Below, in pieces: positions 57,375-64,000 of a stretch of DNA of 64,000 nucleotides (positions are counted from its first letter, which is position 1; every line of letters begins with the position of its first letter). Source of the stretch: Jilunia laotingensis (GTDB lineage: Bacteria; Bacteroidota; Bacteroidia; Bacteroidales; Bacteroidaceae); the NCBI RefSeq assembly GCF_014385165.1, contig NZ_JACRTF010000001.1:4340001-4404000 (forward strand), written 5' to 3'. The notes under the pieces are model-generated. The model had not been told where the DNA came from. It ran no database searches and saw only the letters and a list, made by a program, of their open reading frames with translations. The translations under genes were made by a program, and so were the position numbers.

Positions 57375-57404
57375 CAAAAATATGAATACTTAATGCATAT
57401 AAAT

Positions 57405-59414
57405 ATGAACGAAAGTAAACTTATGAACCGTGCAGCGGATAACATCCGTATCCTCGCTGCGTCAATGGTTGAAAAAGCCAATTCCGGTCATCCGGGCGGC
57501 GCTATGGGAGGTGCAGACTTTATAAACGTACTCTTCTCTGAGTTCTTAGTATATGATCCACAACATCCCCGTTGGGAAGGTCGGGACCGTTTCTTCCTCG
57601 ATCCGGGACACATGTCACCGATGCTTTACTCGGTATTGGCTCTAACCGGAAAATACACACTGGCTGAGTTGAAACAATTCCGTCAATGGGGCAGCCCTAC
57701 TCCGGGACATCCTGAAGTAGACATCATGCGTGGAGTGGAAAACACATCGGGACCGCTCGGTCAAGGACATACATATGCAGTAGGTGCAGCCATCGCTGCC
57801 AAATTCCTGAAAGCACGTTTCGGTGATGTGATGAACCAAACAATTTATGCTTATATTTCAGACGGTGGCATCCAAGAAGAAATTTCACAAGGAGCAGGCC
57901 GCATTGCCGGAACCTTAGGGTTGGATAACCTTATCATGTTTTATGACTCCAATGACATTCAACTCTCTACTGAGACAAGCGATGTTACGATCGAGGACGT
58001 ATCTATGAAATATAAGGCATGGGACTGGAAAGTAATCGAAATCAACGGTAACGATCCGGACGCCATCCGTTCCGCACTTAAAGAGGCAAAAGCCGAAATG
58101 GAACGCCCGACTCTGATCATCGGTAAAACAACAATGGGCAAAGGAGCCCGCAAAGCGGACGGTAGCAGTTATGAAGCCGATTGTGCGACACATGGCGCTC
58201 CGTTAGGCGGTGAGGCATATATCAATACAATCAAGAACCTGGGTGGTAATCCTGAAGATCCGTTTACCATTTTCCCGGAAGTTGCCGAACTGTATGCAAA
58301 ACGTGCCGAAGATCTGAAAAAGATCGTAGCCGAGAAATATGCTGCTAAAGCAGAATGGGCAAAAGAGAATCCGGAACTTGCAGCCAAGTTAGCAGAATTC
58401 TTCTCCGGAAAAGCCCCGAAAGTAAATTGGGATGCTATCCAACAAAAAGCCGATGTAGCAACCCGTGCCGCATCAGCAGTAGTATTGGGCGCACTTGCCA
58501 CACAGGTTGAAAACATGGTAGTAGCTTCTGCCGACCTTTCCAATTCCGACAAGACAGACGGTTTCCTGAAAAAGACACATGCTTTCAAACGCGGAGATTT
58601 CAGTGGCGCTTTCTTCCAAGCAGGCGTTTCAGAGCTAAGCATGGCATGCGTTTGTATCGGTATGTCCCTTCATGGTGGCGTAATTCCGGCATGTGCAACA
58701 TTCTTCGTATTCTCCGACTACATGAAACCGGCTATCCGGATGGCTGCTCTAATGGAACAGCCAGTAAAATTCATCTGGTCGCATGATGCCTTCCGTGTAG
58801 GTGAAGACGGACCGACTCACGAACCCGTAGAGCAAGAAGCACAAATCCGCCTGATGGAGAAATTGAAAAACCATAAAGGTCATAATTCCATGCTTGTACT
58901 TCGCCCGGCAGATGCCGAAGAGACGACTATCGCATGGAAACTGGCCATGGAAAATGTCTATACTCCTACAGCATTGATCTTCTCTCGCCAGAACATCACG
59001 AACCTGCCCACCGGAACCGATTATCCCCAAGTAGCTAAAGGTGCATACATCATAGCAGGTGCTGATGAAACCCCGGACGTTATTCTTGTAGCATCCGGTT
59101 CGGAAGTAGCTACTCTGGTAGCAGGTGCGGAACTTCTTCGTAAAGACGGAGTGAAAGTTCGTATCGTTTCCGTACCGTCCGAAGGTCTGTTCCGCAGTCA
59201 AGATAAAGCATATCAGGAATCTATTTTACCGACAGGTGCAAAAATATTCGGTTTGACTGCCGGCCTACCGGTTAACTTGCAAGGACTCGTGGGTGCTAAC
59301 GGAAAAGTATTCGGGCTTGAATCGTTCGGATTCTCGGCACCTTACAAAGTATTGGACGAGAAATTAGGCTTTACCGCTGAAAATGTGTACAAACAGGTAA
59401 AAGAAATGCTGTAA
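57405..59414 (+). CDS. tkt: Transketolase
   Basis: Pentose phosphate pathway enzyme moving two-carbon units, thiamine diphosphate dependent. 669 residues from MNESKLMNRAADNIR. KANSGHPGGAMG with the conserved His, ThDP-binding region (YISDGGIQEEISQGAGRIAG then FYDSNDIQL, GDG-type), and WSHDAFRVGEDGPTHEPVEQ in the second domain. The final adenine of its stop codon is also the first base of the rpiB start, so the two are coupled. Confidence 0.96.
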   Translation: MNESKLMNRAADNIRILAASMVEKANSGHPGGAMGGADFINVLFSEFLVYDPQHPRWEGRDRFFLDPGHMSPMLYSVLALTGKYTLAELKQFRQWGSPTPGHPEVDIMRGVENTSGPLGQGHTYAVGAAIAAKFLKARFGDVMNQTIYAYISDGGIQEEISQGAGRIAGTLGLDNLIMFYDSNDIQLSTETSDVTIEDVSMKYKAWDWKVIEINGNDPDAIRSALKEAKAEMERPTLIIGKTTMGKGARKADGSSYEADCATHGAPLGGEAYINTIKNLGGNPEDPFTIFPEVAELYAKRAEDLKKIVAEKYAAKAEWAKENPELAAKLAEFFSGKAPKVNWDAIQQKADVATRAASAVVLGALATQVENMVVASADLSNSDKTDGFLKKTHAFKRGDFSGAFFQAGVSELSMACVCIGMSLHGGVIPACATFFVFSDYMKPAIRMAALMEQPVKFIWSHDAFRVGEDGPTHEPVEQEAQIRLMEKLKNHKGHNSMLVLRPADAEETTIAWKLAMENVYTPTALIFSRQNITNLPTGTDYPQVAKGAYIIAGADETPDVILVASGSEVATLVAGAELLRKDGVKVRIVSVPSEGLFRSQDKAYQESILPTGAKIFGLTAGLPVNLQGLVGANGKVFGLESFGFSAPYKVLDEKLGFTAENVYKQVKEML

Positions 59415-59848
59415 TGAAAATAGTCGGATTATGTTGTGACCACGCGGGTTTTGAACTGAAAGAATTTGTAAAAGGATGGTTACAGGCAAAAGGACTGGAA
59501 TACAAAGATTTCGGAACTTATTCCACTGAAAGCTGTGATTACCCTGATTATGCACACCCTTTGGCATTGGCCGTAGAATCGGGTGAGTGTGATCCCGGAA
59601 TTGCAATCTGTGGAACCGGTAACGGAATCGGTATGACACTGAACAAACATCAGGGAATCCGTGCCGCACTTTGTTGGAATGCAGAAATTGCCCACATGGC
59701 TCGCCTGCACAATGATGCCAATATCCTTGTAATGCCCGGACGATACATAAGCACTGCAGAAGCGGATATGATCTTGACCGAATTCTTCTCAACTTCATTC
59801 GAAGGTGGCAGACACCAGAGAAGAATAGATAAGATTCCGGTAAAATAA
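59414..59848 (+). CDS. rpiB: Ribose-5-phosphate isomerase B
   Basis: Interconverts ribulose-5-phosphate and ribose-5-phosphate. 144 residues of the RpiB/LacAB family: CCDHAGFELK at the start, DYPDYAHPLALAVESGECDPGI and CGTGNGIGMTLNKHQGIRAALC with the active-site Cys, then ARLHNDANILVMPGRYI. Pairs functionally with the transketolase before it. Confidence 0.96.
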   Translation: MKIVGLCCDHAGFELKEFVKGWLQAKGLEYKDFGTYSTESCDYPDYAHPLALAVESGECDPGIAICGTGNGIGMTLNKHQGIRAALCWNAEIAHMARLHNDANILVMPGRYISTAEADMILTEFFSTSFEGGRHQRRIDKIPVK

Positions 59849-59869
59849 AACGGTTCTCAACAACAACAA

Positions 59870-59908
59870 AGAAAAGCTGTTTTTCCTTAAATGGGAAAGC
59901 AGCTTTTT
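59870..59908 (+). terminator. Terminator after rpiB
   Basis: AAAAGCTGTTTTTCC (59871-59885) pairs with GGGAAAGCAGCTTTTT (59892-59907), followed by CATTT. The remainder of 59849-60138 holds no gene. Confidence 0.8.
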
Positions 59909-60101
59909 CATTTAGCCCAAAATCATAACGTCAAAAAAGAGAGGTCCAAACAGAAGAAAGAAAGCCATAGTCGCAAGTTTTTTACTGCTATAAAACATCT
60001 TTTATAGCATATTGTTACTAAAACACCCCTCCACCCCAAAAATAATTGCACTTTTTACTCATTTTTCCGGGTAGAGTTGAAGAGTATATGCAAATAAAAA
60101 C

Positions 60102-60109
60102 TATCTTTG
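60102..60109 (+). promoter_or_regulatory. -7 box of the oxidoreductase operon
   Basis: TATCTTTG, 29 bases before the TPR gene ATG; a TTG lies 22 bases upstream (60077-60079). Confidence 0.5.
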
Positions 60110-60138
60110 TAACACATTAAACAGGAAATTCAGAATAT

Positions 60139-60417
60139 ATGGAACAACTGAATACCATAAGAGAGTATATCATCCAGGGAAATGTAGACAAAGCTATATC
60201 GGCACTCAACGAATATCTCAACAATGACAATTCCGTCGATAAAGATGAAGCCTACTATTTGCTGGGGAATGCCTACCGAAAACAGGGCAATTGGCAACAA
60301 GCTCTCAACAATTACCAATCTGCTATCCATCTCAATCCGGACGGCCCCGCCTTTGAGGCACGCAAGATGGTTATGGACATCCTCGAATTCTATCATAAAG
60401 ATATGTATAATCAATAA
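60139..60417 (+). CDS. Small TPR protein preceding the 2-oxoacid oxidoreductase genes
   Basis: 92 residues with two TPR units (VDKAISALNEYLNNDNSVDKDEAYYLLGNAYRKQGNWQQALNNYQSAIHLNPDG). No signal peptide, so cytoplasmic. It lies 21 bases before the ferredoxin-like gene and may assist assembly of the complex, which is inference. Confidence 0.8.
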   Translation: MEQLNTIREYIIQGNVDKAISALNEYLNNDNSVDKDEAYYLLGNAYRKQGNWQQALNNYQSAIHLNPDGPAFEARKMVMDILEFYHKDMYNQ

Positions 60418-60438
60418 ACGTAATAAAATCGATAGATT

Positions 60439-60666
60439 ATGGCAAAAATTAAAGGAGCAATCGTAGTCGACACGGAGCGTTGCAAAGGCTGCAATCTGTG
60501 TGTGGTGGCTTGTCCGCTCAATGTTATCGCACTCACTAAAGAGGTGAATGTGAAGGGGTATAACTATGCCCACCAAGTATTGGAAGATACCTGCAACGGA
60601 TGCAGCTCGTGTGCAACGGTCTGCCCGGACGGATGTATCTCAGTGTATAAAGTTAAATGTGAATAA
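60439..60666 (+). CDS. 2-oxoacid:ferredoxin oxidoreductase, ferredoxin-like subunit
   Basis: 75 residues with two 4Fe-4S motifs: CKGCNLCVVACP and CNGCSSCATVCP. It carries electrons from the catalytic subunits to ferredoxin. First structural gene of the operon, 12 bases before the alpha subunit. Confidence 0.94.
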   Translation: MAKIKGAIVVDTERCKGCNLCVVACPLNVIALTKEVNVKGYNYAHQVLEDTCNGCSSCATVCPDGCISVYKVKCE

Positions 60667-60677
60667 AAGAAACGAAT

Positions 60678-61760
60678 ATGGCAGAAGAAGTTGTATTAAT
60701 GAAAGGTAACGAAGCCATCGCCCATGCAGCTATCCGCTGTGGTGCCGACGGATATTTCGGTTATCCTATTACTCCGCAATCGGAGGTGTTGGAAACACTG
60801 GCCGAACTAAAACCGTGGGAAACCACAGGTATGGTAGTACTTCAGGCAGAAAGTGAAGTGGCAGCTATCAATATGGTATATGGCGGTGCCGGAAGTGGTA
60901 AAATGGTATTGACCTCTTCCTCAAGTCCCGGTGTCAGCCTGAAACAGGAAGGTGTCTCTTATCTGGCAGGTGCCGAACTCCCTTGTCTGATTGTCAATGT
61001 GATGCGTGGCGGTCCCGGTCTGGGAACTATCCAACCAAGCCAGGCGGACTATTTCCAAACAGTAAAAGGCGGTGGGCATGGTGACTATAAGCTGATTGCG
61101 CTGGCTCCGGCTTCTGTACAGGAAATGGCAGATTTCGTAGGTCTGGCTTTCGAACTCGCATTCAAATACCGTAATCCGGCAATCATCTTGGCTGACGGTG
61201 TGATCGGACAGATGATGGAGAAGGTTGTTTTACCTCCTGCAAAACCACGCCGCACAGAAGCGGAAGTCATCGCACAATGCCCATGGGCTACAACCGGAAG
61301 AACCGATGGACGCAAGCCTAACATCATTACTTCTCTTGAACTCCGTTCCGAAGAGATGGAAAAGAACAACATCCGCTTCCAAGCGAAATATCGTGTTATC
61401 GAAGAAAACGAAGTACGTTTTGAAGAAATAGATTGCGAAGACGCTGAATACTTGATCGTAGCGTTCGGGTCAATGGCACGTATCGGGCAGAAAGCGATGG
61501 AACTCGCACGCGAAGAAGGCATCAAGGTGGGTATGCTTCGTCCTATCACCTTATGGCCGTTCCCGACAAAAGCCATTGCAGAATATGCCAATAAAGTAAA
61601 GGGCATGCTCGTTACAGAGCTGAACGCCGGACAGATGATAGAAGATGTACGCTTAGCTGTCAACGGAAAAGTGAAAGTTGAACACTTCGGTCGTCTCGGT
61701 GGCATCGTACCCGATCCGGACGAGATTGTGGTAGCCCTTAAAGAGAAAATAATAAAATAA
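60678..61760 (+). CDS. vorB: 2-oxoacid:ferredoxin oxidoreductase, alpha subunit
   Basis: 360 residues of the pyruvate/2-ketoisovalerate/2-oxoglutarate ferredoxin oxidoreductase alpha family. N-terminal GNEAIAHAAIRCGADGYFGYPITPQSE, then VVLQAESEVAAINMVYGGAGSG and LTSSSSPGVSLKQEGVSYLAGAELP, and the C-terminal domain (VGMLRPITLWPFP). Usually annotated VorB in Bacteroides, but the physiological substrate (branched-chain 2-oxoacid or 2-oxoglutarate) is not decided by sequence here. Confidence 0.92.
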   Translation: MAEEVVLMKGNEAIAHAAIRCGADGYFGYPITPQSEVLETLAELKPWETTGMVVLQAESEVAAINMVYGGAGSGKMVLTSSSSPGVSLKQEGVSYLAGAELPCLIVNVMRGGPGLGTIQPSQADYFQTVKGGGHGDYKLIALAPASVQEMADFVGLAFELAFKYRNPAIILADGVIGQMMEKVVLPPAKPRRTEAEVIAQCPWATTGRTDGRKPNIITSLELRSEEMEKNNIRFQAKYRVIEENEVRFEEIDCEDAEYLIVAFGSMARIGQKAMELAREEGIKVGMLRPITLWPFPTKAIAEYANKVKGMLVTELNAGQMIEDVRLAVNGKVKVEHFGRLGGIVPDPDEIVVALKEKIIK

Positions 61761-61771
61761 CTACGAAAACG

Positions 61772-61942
61772 ATGAATCCTGATAAAATAAGAAACGTATT
61801 GAATATCCTGTTTATGATACTTGCACTGGCAACTATCATCGTCTACTTTGCGGTGGACGATTTCAAAATATTCATTTACGTCTGCGGCGCGGCTATTTTC
61901 GTCAAGCTAATGGAATTTTTTATACGATTCACCAACAGATAA
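61772..61942 (+). CDS. Small membrane protein within the oxidoreductase operon
   Basis: 56 residues, starting MNPDKIRNVLNILFMILAL and ending FIRFTNR. Two hydrophobic segments (about 11-27 and 34-47) separated by VDDFK suggest a hairpin membrane protein. It lies 11 bases after the alpha subunit gene and 12 bases before the beta subunit gene, in the same direction, so it is clearly part of the operon. I do not recognise a family. Confidence 0.75.
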   Translation: MNPDKIRNVLNILFMILALATIIVYFAVDDFKIFIYVCGAAIFVKLMEFFIRFTNR

Positions 61943-61954
61943 GGAGAAGAAGTT

Positions 61955-62719
61955 ATGACTAAAGAAGAAATAATCAAGCCCGAGAATCTGGTTTATAAAA
62001 AACCGACTCTGATGAACGATAATGCCATGCACTACTGTCCGGGTTGCAGTCACGGTGTGGTACACAAACTCATTGCCGAGGTTATTGAAGAGATGGGACT
62101 GGAAAACAAGTCTATAGGTATCTCTCCGGTAGGTTGTGCTGTTTTCATCTACAACTACCTCGATATCGACTGGCAGGAAGCTGCCCACGGACGCGCCCCT
62201 GCAGTGGCAACAGCAATCAAACGCTTGTGGCCCGACCGCTTGGTATTCACTTATCAAGGAGATGGTGACTTGGCTTGTATCGGTACGGCCGAAACAATTC
62301 ATGCCTTGAACCGTGGCGAAAATATCACTATCATTTTCATAAACAACGCCATCTATGGTATGACAGGTGGTCAAATGGCACCTACTACCCTTGTAGGCAT
62401 GAAAACGGCAACTTGTCCTTACGGACGTGACGTAACCATCCATGGGTATCCTCTGAAAATTACGGAAATCGCTGCACAACTGGAAGGTACTGCCTACGTA
62501 ACACGCCAATCCGTACAGACTGTTCCGGCTATCCGTAAAGCCAAAAAAGCGATTCGCAAAGCTTTTGAAAACTCAATGGCCGGTAAAGGTTCCAATTTGG
62601 TAGAAATCGTCTCTACATGTAGCTCCGGCTGGAAAATGACTCCGGAAAAAGCAAACAAATGGATGGAAGAGAATATGTTCCCGTTCTATCCGCTTGGAGA
62701 CTTGAAAGATAAAGAATAA
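61955..62719 (+). CDS. 2-oxoacid:ferredoxin oxidoreductase, beta subunit
   Basis: 254 residues, thiamine diphosphate binding. YCPGCSHGVVHKLIAE near the start, YQGDGDLACIGTAETIHA .. NNAIYGMTGGQMAPTT for ThDP and Mg binding. Works with the alpha and gamma subunits to convert a 2-oxoacid and CoA to acyl-CoA and reduced ferredoxin. Confidence 0.94.
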   Translation: MTKEEIIKPENLVYKKPTLMNDNAMHYCPGCSHGVVHKLIAEVIEEMGLENKSIGISPVGCAVFIYNYLDIDWQEAAHGRAPAVATAIKRLWPDRLVFTYQGDGDLACIGTAETIHALNRGENITIIFINNAIYGMTGGQMAPTTLVGMKTATCPYGRDVTIHGYPLKITEIAAQLEGTAYVTRQSVQTVPAIRKAKKAIRKAFENSMAGKGSNLVEIVSTCSSGWKMTPEKANKWMEENMFPFYPLGDLKDKE

Positions 62720-62738
62720 TGCTAAAAACGAAAGAACA

Positions 62739-63281
62739 ATGAAAGAAGAAATCATCATAGCAGGATTCGGTGGACAAGGTGTATTGTCCATGGGAAAGAT
62801 TTTAGCATACTCGGGATTAATGGAAGGCAAAGAAGTTACCTGGATGCCGGCATACGGACCGGAACAACGCGGTGGTACTGCCAATGTAACCGTTATTGTA
62901 AGTGACGACAAAATCTCTTCACCGATCCTTAGTAAGTATGACGCTGCCATCATATTGAACCAACCTTCCTTAGAAAAATTCGAAAGCCGTATCAAACCGG
63001 GCGGTATCCTGATTTATGACGGATATGGTATTATCCAGCCTCCTACCCGTAAGGATATCAAGGTTTACCGCATCGATGCCATGGATGCAGCCAATGAAAT
63101 GAAAAACGCCAAGGCATTCAACATGATCGTACTGGGTGGGTTGTTGAAACTTTGCCCGATGGTTACACTTGAAAATGTTATCAAAGGACTGAAGAAAACT
63201 CTTCCCGAACGCCATCACCACTTGATACCAATGAATGAAGAGGCTATCAAGAAAGGAATGGAACTTATCAAGGAAGTTTAG
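62739..63281 (+). CDS. 2-oxoacid:ferredoxin oxidoreductase, gamma subunit
   Basis: 180 residues: IIIAGFGGQGVLSMGKILA at the start and WMPAYGPEQRGGTANVTVIVSDD, both diagnostic of the gamma subunit family. Last gene of the five-subunit-sized operon. Confidence 0.94.
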   Translation: MKEEIIIAGFGGQGVLSMGKILAYSGLMEGKEVTWMPAYGPEQRGGTANVTVIVSDDKISSPILSKYDAAIILNQPSLEKFESRIKPGGILIYDGYGIIQPPTRKDIKVYRIDAMDAANEMKNAKAFNMIVLGGLLKLCPMVTLENVIKGLKKTLPERHHHLIPMNEEAIKKGMELIKEV

Positions 63282-63304
63282 TTAATTGGATATTAAAAGG
63301 GTGT

Positions 63305-63426
63305 AAAAGCCACTGTCTGCAATCATTTAGACACGGGATGCATTATTTTCACGGTTTTAGTCAATCAAGAACCGTTTCAATCCGTAAAACCTGTGTTCAA
63401 AATGTTGTATAAAGATAGTGGCTTTT
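63305..63426 (+). ncRNA. Possible structured RNA after the oxidoreductase operon
   Basis: A 13 bp outer stem (63305-63317 with 63414-63426, one G-T pair) encloses a 7 bp stem (63331-63337 with 63390-63396, one G-T) and a 6 bp hairpin (63351-63356 with 63370-63375). All three nest in order. It could be a complex terminator or a small RNA; the weak T run after it argues against a simple terminator. Confidence 0.35.
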
Positions 63427-63516
63427 GCTGTCTGCATGTGTCCTGTATTAACTTCGATGATACATTATTCTATAATATTTCACTAAGGTTGATTCCTAAT
63501 TCTCAATTTTAGTAAG

Positions 63517-63524
63517 TATCTTTG
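63517..63524 (+). promoter_or_regulatory. -7 box before the putative porin gene
   Basis: TATCTTTG (TAnnTTTG), only nine bases before the ATG at 63534. No clear -33 box at the right spacing. Confidence 0.4.
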
Positions 63525-63533
63525 CGCCTAATT

Positions 63534-64000
63534 ATGAGACGAATCTTACTTACATATATACTACTTTTTATTGTTGGACAACTTGCTACCCAAGCACAAG
63601 TCGATCCTAACAATCCCTACGGTACCCGTAAAGATGAATTCGGTAACATCGTGGATCGGAACGGTAATCCGATAGATCCGGCTATGTTACCACAAAATCC
63701 CGATTCTTCAAACGTAGAAATACAAGGTTTAGCTCCGACGCTTTATATGTGGCGAATCAGTGAGAATCTGGGAAATGTAACCCGCCTGCCAGCCGACACA
63801 GCGCATATCAATTTCCAGAATACCAACTTGACGGAAGGTATGACAGGACATTACAATTACCTCGCCAATTTGGGGGCTCCCCGGCAATCTCGGATATTTT
63901 TCGACCGGAACAACCCGGAACCTACCATCTTCCTGGAGCCTTACTCTTTCTTCTTTTTTCGCCCTGACCAGTTCAACTTTACTAACAGTAACGTTCCTTA
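63534..64000 (+). CDS. Putative porin, N-terminal part, cut by the window end
   Basis: About 155 residues are visible, with the frame still open at the end. Signal peptide MRRILLTYILLFIVGQLATQAQ, then VDPNNPYGTRKDEFGNIVDRNGNPIDP and LAPTLYMWRISENLGNVTRLPADTAHINFQN, followed by a barrel-like start (NYLANLGAPRQSRIFFDRN). This matches the beginning of the Bacteroidota 'putative porin' family of outer membrane barrels of about 650 residues. Confidence 0.75.
   Translation, partial: MRRILLTYILLFIVGQLATQAQVDPNNPYGTRKDEFGNIVDRNGNPIDPAMLPQNPDSSNVEIQGLAPTLYMWRISENLGNVTRLPADTAHINFQNTNLTEGMTGHYNYLANLGAPRQSRIFFDRNNPEPTIFLEPYSFFFFRPDQFNFTNSNVP

Overview
The window is chromosomal DNA of a gut Bacteroides. 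The evidence is the AT-rich Bacteroidota style, many promoters of the Bacteroides type (TTTG, 19-21 bases, TAnnTTTG), lipoproteins with acidic export-type N-termini, TPR-AraC regulators, secreted proteins with C-terminal sorting domains, and mobile elements with IntDOT-type integrases and RteA/RteB-like regulators. Gene order and content recall the B. thetaiotaomicron / B. ovatus / B. fragilis group; I cannot fix the species by eye.

Bases 1-4500 are housekeeping genes on the minus strand: thrS (cut by the window edge), a long TPR protein, def and ruvX. Bases 4543-17376 are the most striking part. Two copies of a four-gene outer-surface operon (YjbH-like protein, lipoprotein, second YjbH-like protein, OmpA-family protein) lie head to head around a tyrosine recombinase. 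The only promoter and the 5' end of the first gene lie inside a 2.15 kb segment bounded by 20 bp inverted repeats (10185-10204 and 12357-12376). In the present orientation the left operon is complete and the right one has no promoter or start. Inverting the segment would join the same promoter and N-terminus, in frame, to the right operon. This looks like an either/or switch between two versions of a surface apparatus.

Bases 17594-25168 are a sulfonation cluster on the minus strand: cysQ, an SLC13-type transporter, cysC, cysD, cysN, a PAPS-dependent sulfotransferase and a PCMD-like secreted protein. No sulfite reductase is present, so the PAPS is probably made for sulfonating a small molecule. 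Bases 25456-29802 hold small lipoproteins, an SDR enzyme, a DEAD-box helicase and a three-gene YtxH/holin-like envelope cassette.

Bases 31284-44520 are an integrated mobilizable element inserted inside a TPR-AraC regulator gene, whose halves lie at 30039-31283 and 44521-45060. The element has an IntDOT-type integrase, helicase and primase genes, MobC and a relaxase, two AraC genes (one truncated), an aldo-keto reductase remnant, a metallo-hydrolase coupled to two radical SAM proteins, a headless RteA-type kinase and a frameshifted RteB-type regulator. Next to the broken regulator are three secreted proteins (45254-52186); the first two share an identical 25 bp dyad and leader, probably the operator of that regulator.

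Bases 52283-63281 are central metabolism: manA divergent from galM, a galactose/glucose transporter and galK; transketolase and rpiB; then a TPR protein and a 2-oxoacid:ferredoxin oxidoreductase operon that also encodes an unlisted 56-residue membrane protein. A possible structured RNA and the start of a putative porin close the window.
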